This document shows, piece after piece, positions 27,301 through 32,055 of a stretch of 64,000 nt of DNA. The notes beneath the pieces were generated by a model. That model saw nothing but the letters and a program-made list of their open reading frames with translations, had not been told where the DNA came from and did no database searches. Made by a program: the position numbers and the translations under genes. Every line of letters begins with the position of its first letter. Positions within the stretch are counted from its first letter, which is position 1. This DNA comes from Methanobrevibacter ruminantium M1. GTDB taxonomy: Archaea; Methanobacteriota; Methanobacteria; Methanobacteriales; Methanobacteriaceae. The DNA is taken from the NCBI RefSeq assembly GCF_000024185.1, contig NC_013790.1, forward strand, positions 1,449,501 to 1,513,500, read 5' to 3'.

Positions 27301-29250
27301 TTTGAATTTATTGATGATTTAGATGATGATTTTGGTTCAGAAGATGAATATGAACTAGTTGATGATTCTGAATTGGAAGACGAATTTGAATTAATTGACG
27401 ATTTAGAAGAAAAATCCAACAATTATGATAATGAAGATATTAATCTTAAAGAAGATAGTGAATATTTAGAAAAAGAAGAGTCTGAGGATATTATGAGACA
27501 AAAGGAAAGTGTTTCAAAAAGAAAGGTTGAGCATGAAATCATTGATGATTCTCTAGATGTTATTGTTCCTATAAGTGCTGAAAGAAGAGCAGATGAATAT
27601 AATAATTATTCTGAAGATGCTAATGTTATTATTCCAATTCAAGATGAAGAGGAATTTGAAGAGGAATATTATAATAATGATTCTCAAGTTGATTCTGAAG
27701 AGGGAATTGATGAATTGGAAGAATTAATCTCTGAAAACATTAATTATTCAGATGATGATGCTAGAGAAGAATTCTTAACAAATAAAGAGTCTAATCAAGA
27801 AAGTGAAGAAGATTCTTACTATTACAGCGCAGTAGGAATTGAAAATTCACTTAAAAAGAATGCTGTTCAATATCCAAAATCAAGCAATAGGAATAAAAAA
27901 GGCATTGTAGGTGCTGTATCTAGCTTAAAAGATGAAATGCTTTATATCAATGCTTCAATTAAAGAAATAGAAAACCCAACTGAAAGAGAAAAAATCTATG
28001 TGATAGACCCTTCAGAAGAGGAATACTATAATCAGCCAGATGATTCTATTTACTATAATGATTCCCTTAGTGAAAATAAGGAAAGATATGCTAAATCAAA
28101 ACAATATGAAGATGAAGTTGAAGTCATTTCTCCGGTATCAGATTCTGATGAGGGAGAAACAGGCCATATTCAATCTGATTATATTGAAAGAAAAGCTGAA
28201 GACAGTTCTAAATCTAGTTCTGAATCCTTATTTAGTCCTAAAAAACATGAATATTTGGATAAAATTAAGGAATATGCTGCTGAATCTGAATATGAAGAGG
28301 CAGCTGAAAACCCTACAATAAGTCCAGTTCATACTGAAATTGAAGAAAGTGTTGAATCTTCTGTAATTAGCCCGGTTCATACTGAATATGTTGAAACTGT
28401 TGAATCTTCTGCTATCAGCCCTGTCCAACAGGAATATGACAAAACAGAGGAACCTTCAACCATAAGTGCTGAAGATCAAGAAACAGAGTTTATTGATGAT
28501 ATTCTTTTAGAAGAAGATGAATTATCAAATATTCAAGATACTGATGACTCTGCTTTAGCTGAAGAAGAACCGGAATCTATAGAAATAGATGATGATGAAT
28601 TTGAAAGCATTATCACTGATGTGGATCAAGATTATCAAGAACTTGAAAAAGAGAGAATAAAGGAAGCTAATGTATTAAGTGCAGTAGATAATACCAGATT
28701 AACTCCTACCGGCAAATTAGAAGATTATATCGTGGCATATAAGGAAATTGATGATGTCATTATCAAAAGTGCCACAGAAATATATGATGATGAGAAGAAA
28801 GTGGCTACTGCAGTTATGGACATTGTAAGTGCAGAAGGCCCTATTCATGTAGATATGGTTATACGCCGGATTAGGGAAAGCTGCAATCTCTCTAGAGCAG
28901 GCACTAAATTTAAGGAAGCTATATTTAAGGCAATTGACCGCAATGAATCTCATATGAATCTTATAAGAGAAGAGGATTTCTTATTTATAGATTATGACCA
29001 AATTGCAGTTAGAAAAAGAGATAAACCTAATATAGACCTTATTTCTGATTTGGAAATAGAAAATGCTATAGATTTGGTATTAAGCTTTGAAAAATCATTA
29101 AAGGTTAAGGAATTAGCTAGAATCGTTTCTAGAACCTTAGGTTTTAAATCCACTTCTAAGAAAACTTCAGCTAAGATTTTAGAAGTCATTGATGTTATGA
29201 TCGGCAAAGAGATTTTAGTAAATGTTAATGATAAAATAGAATTTAGATAA
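21352..29250 (+). CDS. Giant DUF4011 / SF1 helicase / MTES_1575 nuclease / DUF3320 protein with long acidic insert
   Basis: A 2,632-residue protein. The N-terminal DUF4011-type region (LLDLTLRNPLLNF, about residues 25-37) leads into an SF1 Upf1-like helicase: GPPGTGKS (320-327), FDEASQ (953-958), MGDTQQLPP (about 977-985), TIQGDERD (about 1151) and RRLNVLITRAREK (about 1186-1198). Next is a Vsr/MTES_1575-type nuclease (about 1250-1350; D1277 in FRVDLAI, D1296 in IQCDGHNY, then RDRDRLREQ and WSTDWYR). Residues about 1380-2490 are low-complexity: Asp/Glu/Ser repeats, a Lys-rich block (KSKTKSKTKSKAK), then more acidic repeats. The DUF3320 domain follows at about 2495-2560 (EGPIHVDMVIRRIRE). Relatives are usually 1,500-2,000 residues. 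DUF4011-helicase-Vsr proteins have been linked to phage defence; here that is inference. Confidence 0.93.
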   Translation: MKFRTPSKKDTNKDIEKEFKNLRKELLDLTLRNPLLNFKARNRNLSIINQSPINIYRTLVLENKKMFFQANKKETKKSKAHAFIDEAKEFLSQESDKTLKADLSPSELQKRLFYIDQQSKTMVQEQGYNILYIAIGFIEWIDNKKPRQKNLAPLILIPVEMERKKVGNSFSLSWTGEDLQNNISIQAKLREIGIELPKFEQTSYVEGVNHYLENVRQAIRPFPKWDVKYDIALGFFSFTKFVMYNDLNPESWDENIDLTKNELIQAIFNPSKNVYEDTFEEDDVDEKLHYKTMYQVLDADSSQIAAIENVKAGHNLVVEGPPGTGKSQTIVNLIAELIAEGKTVLFVSEKMAALEVVKSRLDSVGLGKFVLELHSHKTRRKKFLKNLQKATNVRSTRDLKLDQTLRKLENLRDQLDQYAEIIHRPMANVKLSPFELYGMKESSEDYFSRQNRLLPLVRFDNPEDITMKDLDDIIISLENLSELYSTISKNNPWSYCNPKSLLPADLREIEQLIMDTLEALTDFRYEMDIINEVYGIKVPNTLQEYEDSITALSLLNSETVNLIDSSILLNREWYSNPEQAQILIKLLASYQQSSNLFDKFTDYLLIADLDTLIQDLNKDLNKKFRLFGGNSHKDELSRLYKGPVPSEKEALNDLIKVRKEIKVRQSYNDNEKLGIRYFGDLWGKNANVQELKEVSIWMRKFTHLLSNGTFNENTVKMLSNEIFHPSIDDGIDEYIEKGNRFYESLKKLESKLNPRSKIIFKKESEDVPFDKWEIQLNKWKGQLSSLHLWSQYSNTKRACMNTHASIFIKTVEKRNIKKDDVKPLVLGNFADSLLNIVFSENEILAGFIGELHENRIADFKDLDRKIINLNRKRIFNKLNSQIPKIFGGANDPEAKILAGEFTRKSGHLPVRTLLEKAGGTIKKIKPVFMMSPLSIAQYLDPTNPKLQFDVVIFDEASQVKPEDALGAFMRGKTAVVMGDTQQLPPTSFFDQMTDSEGGEEVATALDMESILHLCKMSFPVKMLKWHYRSRHESLINISNREFYDNELLVYPSPCHNDPELGLKFHYNPNTAYHRGEGSANPLEAKDVVKEIFRHFEKYGDKKSLGVGTFSVAQKNAILEELEIERKSHPEFEPLFSDKREERFFVKNLETIQGDERDVILISVGYGYDTEGKMSLNFGPLNQDGGERRLNVLITRAREKCVVFTNFRAHDIHLTANPPFGVKSLQSFLEYAENLSQNQFIDQEEDEEAPFEDAIYNFLADNGYRVDKRIGCAGFRVDLAIIDEENPGKYLLGIQCDGHNYASSKVARDRDRLREQVLNGLGWKIYHIWSTDWYRNRDLARARLLEHIENTIITTKVNDLKSKIHDAESMQINPVTTVVIDKKNKEKDSDDDSDSDKTDKNKESLINNYLKDLEDEFGDNSDKKDNNNEDDDSNNDDGGLVIDSTDDSIDNPDDGGLVIDSTDDSIDNPDDEGLVIDSDTNLGSEEFDIGSDSVLDDDSDDEEFGVDSDSDLDEEEIIEDSEIKLSDTLNTDLKDEDIYEPEIELDDNSDSDLDEEEIIYEREIQLKEGSDLDTEDEIIIEENNNNGSDIDLDSDDVTVFELSDEDSSSDSDDVTVFELSDDDSSSDSDDEELDNDSNIDLEDEESDDNFTLDLEDQSNNLMPKSTIDKSEFLKDLYGEDDDLSSTIDEEPKILNDNNEVINKSFDSKDKKSSKNISKSELKNQEKAKSKTKSKTKSKAKPKNRNQEIKNIENGKIKNDDSKKEQNKPKSKNRSILNRLKNIGGGLGLSRSEESEGKEFIKAEDKKSKEFVSDAKKSIKRKDRKAKDKDSNDKKEINKKLNKEQNIKNNKDNIVESDKKQEEIKEEIQKPVPKSKPNNTKELINQNNKTIEELEEYINNSSNNSDLEFDGASDIDLEKEIISEDKTKLDVESDIQMDDEYVIVDDSELEDEFEFIEELDDDSELEDEFEFIEELDDDSELEDEEFEFIDDLDDDFGSEDEYELVDDSELEDEFELIDDLEEKSNNYDNEDINLKEDSEYLEKEESEDIMRQKESVSKRKVEHEIIDDSLDVIVPISAERRADEYNNYSEDANVIIPIQDEEEFEEEYYNNDSQVDSEEGIDELEELISENINYSDDDAREEFLTNKESNQESEEDSYYYSAVGIENSLKKNAVQYPKSSNRNKKGIVGAVSSLKDEMLYINASIKEIENPTEREKIYVIDPSEEEYYNQPDDSIYYNDSLSENKERYAKSKQYEDEVEVISPVSDSDEGETGHIQSDYIERKAEDSSKSSSESLFSPKKHEYLDKIKEYAAESEYEEAAENPTISPVHTEIEESVESSVISPVHTEYVETVESSAISPVQQEYDKTEEPSTISAEDQETEFIDDILLEEDELSNIQDTDDSALAEEEPESIEIDDDEFESIITDVDQDYQELEKERIKEANVLSAVDNTRLTPTGKLEDYIVAYKEIDDVIIKSATEIYDDEKKVATAVMDIVSAEGPIHVDMVIRRIRESCNLSRAGTKFKEAIFKAIDRNESHMNLIREEDFLFIDYDQIAVRKRDKPNIDLISDLEIENAIDLVLSFEKSLKVKELARIVSRTLGFKSTSKKTSAKILEVIDVMIGKEILVNVNDKIEFR
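25655..25812 (+). repeat. 51-bp coding repeat in the giant gene
   Basis: GGAGGATTAGTCATTGATTC recurs at 25660 and 25711, and in changed form at 25762. It encodes the repeat (G/E)GLVIDSTDDSIDNPDD. The near-identity of the DNA points to recent duplication. Confidence 0.75.
27178..27321 (+). repeat. 48-bp coding repeat in the giant gene
   Basis: GATGATTCTGAATTGGAAGA recurs at 27178, 27226 and 27274, encoding DDSELEDEFEFIEEL. A further copy of the DSELEDEFE segment follows at about 27364. Confidence 0.75.
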
Positions 29251-29267
29251 TTTGCAAAACAATAATT

Positions 29268-29330
29268 CTATTTTATTTTTATTTTTTTCTATTTTTTTCT
29301 ATTTTTTTCTATTTTTTTCTATTTTTGTTT
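29268..29330 (+). terminator. Terminator of repeated CTATTTTTTT
   Basis: Just after the giant gene, CTATTTTTTT is repeated about four times in tandem with 10-base spacing. Oligo-T runs of 7 fit archaeal intrinsic termination. Confidence 0.55.
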
Positions 29331-29774
29331 AGAATATTAATTATAATTTTTAATTTTAATTAGATTATTTTGGTTTAATATAGTTATATATAGTAAACTC
29401 GATTTTAAGCCATTTTTCAATAAAATTTTAAATTCTACTTTTTATATTTTTTATAGTTTATAGAATAAGTATATATTTAATTAAGCATTATTTTTATTAT
29501 TTTATATATTGTATTAAATTATTCAATTTAGAACTATTGCATATATATGTGCTTATTAATTTAGATAATTTTAATCAATTTTTATTAGTTTTTTAATTCT
29601 ATTATTATTGATTAAATTGTCATAAATAAAAAAATTCTATTATGATAAATTTTTATCTGTTTAGCTAAATTAGAATCATGAAAATTGCTTTTTAATTTAG
29701 CTGATAATTAATTAGCCTATTAATATTATTACTTTTTTTGTTATTTTTATTACATATGTATTATTTTTTTCTTT
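29331..29774. other. AT-rich intergenic DNA, no gene seen
   Basis: This is the first 440 bases of the 1.9-kb gap between the giant gene and the small basic protein. It consists of almost pure A/T with no reading frame, repeat or box that I can support. Confidence 0.5.
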
Positions 29775-29982
29775 AAAAGTATTACTTGAAAATATGTAAA
29801 AGTATTAAAAAATTGATAAAAAGTAATACTTATTTTTTCTAATAAGTAATAAAAATTTCATAAAAATTAATACTTTTTTCATTCAAAAAGTATTACAAAA
29901 TTGATTAAAAGTATTATTTAAGTATTAAAAATTTAATAAAAAGTATTACGAAAAAGTAATAAAAATCTCTTAAAAAGTATTA
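29775..29982. repeat. Iteron-like cluster of AAAAGTA(T/A)TA
   Basis: About ten copies of AAAAGTATTA or AAAAGTAATA, plus inverted TAATACTTTT, lie within 208 bases, at roughly 29775, 29798, 29818, 29844, 29870 (inverted), 29886, 29907, 29920, 29939, 29952 and 29973. Most are 20-23 bases apart, about two helical turns. The regular spacing suggests binding sites for a protein, but none is identified. Confidence 0.55.
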
Positions 29983-30179
29983 TTTTTTTAGCTAATAAAT
30001 TTTAGATTTATTTGTCCTGTTAAATAGGAATTTTGATAATTTTCTATTTTTAAAAATTTTAATCTGGATAATTTTTGATCTTGTCCTGGAGAAAATATTT
30101 TCGATTTATTTTTTCAAAAAAATTAAGATTTTTCCAAGATTTTGAAATTTTCTAATTTTTTTAAAAAATCTGAAAAATA

Positions 30180-30480
30180 ACAAAAAAATGTTTCATTAAA
30201 TACAAATTATTTCTATATCTATAAACTAATTGTAAAAGTTTCATAAGTATGAAATAATTTCAATTTATAAAAACATATTAAAAAAATAGTTTTAATATGA
30301 TAAAATAATTTCAATAGAATAAAACAATATTTTAATTTCATCATAATAAAACTTTTTCAATATATGCAAACTAAATATTGTTTATAATCTTTGAAACATT
30401 TTTCATACATACAAACTAAAATAGTTTAGAACTATAGAAACATTTCTATAAAGTATAAACTAAATTATTACTTAATAATA
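30180..30480. repeat. Zone of AAAC/GTTT inverted repeats
   Basis: Short dyads recur, for example GTTTCATAAGTATGAAA at about 30238 and a distant pair AAACAATATT (about 30323) / AATATTGTTT (about 30374). They resemble the more regular array at 30744-31020 but without a clear period. Confidence 0.4.
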
Positions 30481-30630
30481 AAAAAAGTATTATAGGTATA
30501 TTTCAAGTGTAAAAGAAAAAATTTTTCGAAAATTTTTAAAAATTGCATAAAATAGTAAAAAAACATTATTACATATACATCAAACGATTAATTTTTGCTA
30601 TTTTAAAACAATAATTATTTAGAAAAAATC

Positions 30631-30662
30631 CTACTTCGTTATACTGTAGTATAACGAAGTAG
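30631..30662. repeat. 32-bp near-perfect hairpin in an AT desert
   Basis: Arms CTACTTCGTTATACT and AGTATAACGAAGTAG (15 bp) flank a 2-base centre. It is the most GC-containing, most symmetric element in the 1.9-kb non-coding gap. It could be a protein-binding palindrome, a recombination site or an RNA hairpin; nothing here decides which. Confidence 0.8.
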
Positions 30663-30743
30663 AAATTTCAAAAAATTTTCAAAAAAGTCCCCTAAATCAT
30701 ATATTTTCAAAAATTGTTTGTCGATTTTTTTTCATAAATTTCG

Positions 30744-31020
30744 AATTTTGTTTTAATCTTATGAAACTATCAAAAAATAGTTTTTATAATATCAAACAAA
30801 CAGAATTTTGTTTTAAGTATATGAAACTTTTGAAAATAGTTTATGTTATATGAAACAAATAGAAATTTTGTTCATCTTTTATAAAACAATTAAAAAAAGT
30901 TTTCATTATATGGAACAATATTCTAAATTTTGTTTTATATTTGCGAAACTATTAAAAATAATGTTTTTATTATATGAAACAATATGATTTTTGTTTTAAA
31001 TAAATAAAACAATTAGTTTA
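30744..31020. repeat. Degenerate ~60-bp repeats, about five copies
   Basis: AATTTTGTT recurs at 30744, 30804, 30864, 30926 and about 30987. Each unit contains a second inverted pair of the type GAAACTAT...ATAGTTT, so half-units alternate in orientation about every 30 bases. No spacer-like unique sequence and no coding frame are visible. Confidence 0.6.
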
Positions 31021-31176
31021 TTTTCATAAAATAAATAATTTTAAAATTTCCAGATAATAAAAATAAAATAAAAATAGAATAAAAGAGTTATTAGAAAATG
31101 ATTAATAAATTAAAATAGAATAAAAGTATTTTTAGAAAAAATAAAATTTCAGGATTGAAAAAAAAAGAGAATAAAT

Positions 31177-31464
31177 TTAATCAGAATCAATCTTTTCTAG
31201 CTGATCTAACTCTGAGTTAAATTTATAATCCTGAAATTGATAATATTTAAACCTATAAGGCATTTTAGATTTTTTAGGTTTGCGACTTTTAGGCTTATTT
31301 TTATTTTTTTGCCTATCTAATCTAGCTCTTTTCTTGTCTCTGTTTCTTTGAGCTCTCTCTTTATGAGATAGCCTAGCTAGAGTTTTCTTTTTACGTTCAT
31401 TAGGAGATTTATATGTTTTCTTATGGGCTAATCTCCTTCGAGTATGGATAAGAGTGATTGACAT
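31177..31464 (-). CDS. Small highly basic hypothetical protein
   Basis: A 95-residue protein; residues 8-70 are dominated by Arg and Lys (TRRRLAHKKTYK, ARLSHKERAQRNRDKKRARL, KNKNKPKSRKPKKSK), followed by an aromatic stretch (YRFKYYQFQDYKF) and an acidic end (ELDQLEKIDSD). It is not a family I recognise. The charge suggests nucleic acid binding. It lies 24 bases behind another small gene on the same strand and next to the repeat-rich non-coding region. It may be real because the codons form a long basic, structured pattern with an in-frame ATG, but the ribosome site is weak. Confidence 0.55.
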   Translation of the reverse strand: MSITLIHTRRRLAHKKTYKSPNERKKKTLARLSHKERAQRNRDKKRARLDRQKNKNKPKSRKPKKSKMPYRFKYYQFQDYKFNSELDQLEKIDSD

Positions 31465-31488
31465 TTTAAAACCTAAATATGAAGATAA

Positions 31489-31668
31489 TTATAATTTTTC
31501 TATTTTTTTATCTAAAGTAGATTGGATCTCATCAATTCTATCAACAACTACACGAATTGCCTGTTCTCCGTTTCTTGTAGGATTAATTCCTTGTTCTACT
31601 AATAATGCATCTCTAATATCTCTTAATCTGTCAATTGAATCAATTTTCATTATTGTACTGTAAAACAT
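31489..31668 (-). CDS. Small helical hypothetical protein
   Basis: About 59 residues from ATG 31668 (MFYSTIMKID), which has a GGTGG ribosome site; the frame also opens at a TTG four codons earlier, inside that site. The sequence is amphipathic and helical (SIDRLRDIRDALLVEQG, AIRVVVDRIDEIQSTLDKKI), as in small dimerising or DNA-binding proteins. I do not recognise it. It is followed after 24 bases by the basic 95-residue protein, so the two are probably co-transcribed. Confidence 0.6.
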   Translation of the reverse strand: MFYSTIMKIDSIDRLRDIRDALLVEQGINPTRNGEQAIRVVVDRIDEIQSTLDKKIEKL

Positions 31669-32055
31669 ATTATCCACCAATTTAAATTATATTGAGTCTA
31701 TTTTAATCATTTTATTTTTCTAAATAATTGCTTTTTTAATACAATTAAATATATGATTTTTCTAATATTAATAGTTATTAGAAATTATAGAAAAATTATT
31801 TAATTCAAATTATATTTTTGATAATATTGAGTTATTTTCTTTAAATAGATTATAACGCTAGAAATTTTATATAAAAGAAATTTAGAAAAAATTTAAGAGA
31901 TATAATAATTTTAAATAAAAAAAGTAAAATATTAATTGGATAAAATTTAGGAAATATAATTAATTTTACTAAAAATAAGTAAAATATTTGATTTATAAAA
32001 AAATAAAAAAAGAGAATTATCTTAAAAAAATAATAAGATAATTTTTATTTAAATT
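31669..32055. other. AT-rich intergenic DNA, no gene seen
   Basis: This lies between the adhesin end and the start of the small gene pair. It should hold the promoter of the latter, but no single TATA box stands out. A short repeated TAAAATATTAATTGGATAAA-like sequence occurs near 31930. Confidence 0.35.

Noticed and set aside
25572-27422. Several antisense Ser/Asn-rich reading frames opposite the giant gene.
   Set aside because: They are mirror images of the Asp/Glu/Ser codon repeats and have no ribosome sites or domain signal.
30631-30662. Resemblance of the 32-bp palindrome to loxP (ACTTCGT and TATA in the arms).
   Set aside because: loxP has 13-bp arms and an asymmetric 8-bp centre. Here the arms differ and the centre is only 2 bases; the likeness is superficial.
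29251-31176. A degenerate or pseudogenised coding region in the 1.9-kb gap.
   Set aside because: All six frames are broken by frequent stops and no protein motif remains. Repeats and palindromes explain the visible structure better.
31454-31663. 69-codon plus-strand frame antisense to the small helical protein.
   Set aside because: The minus-strand frame has a GGTGG site and a natural helical sequence; the plus frame has neither.
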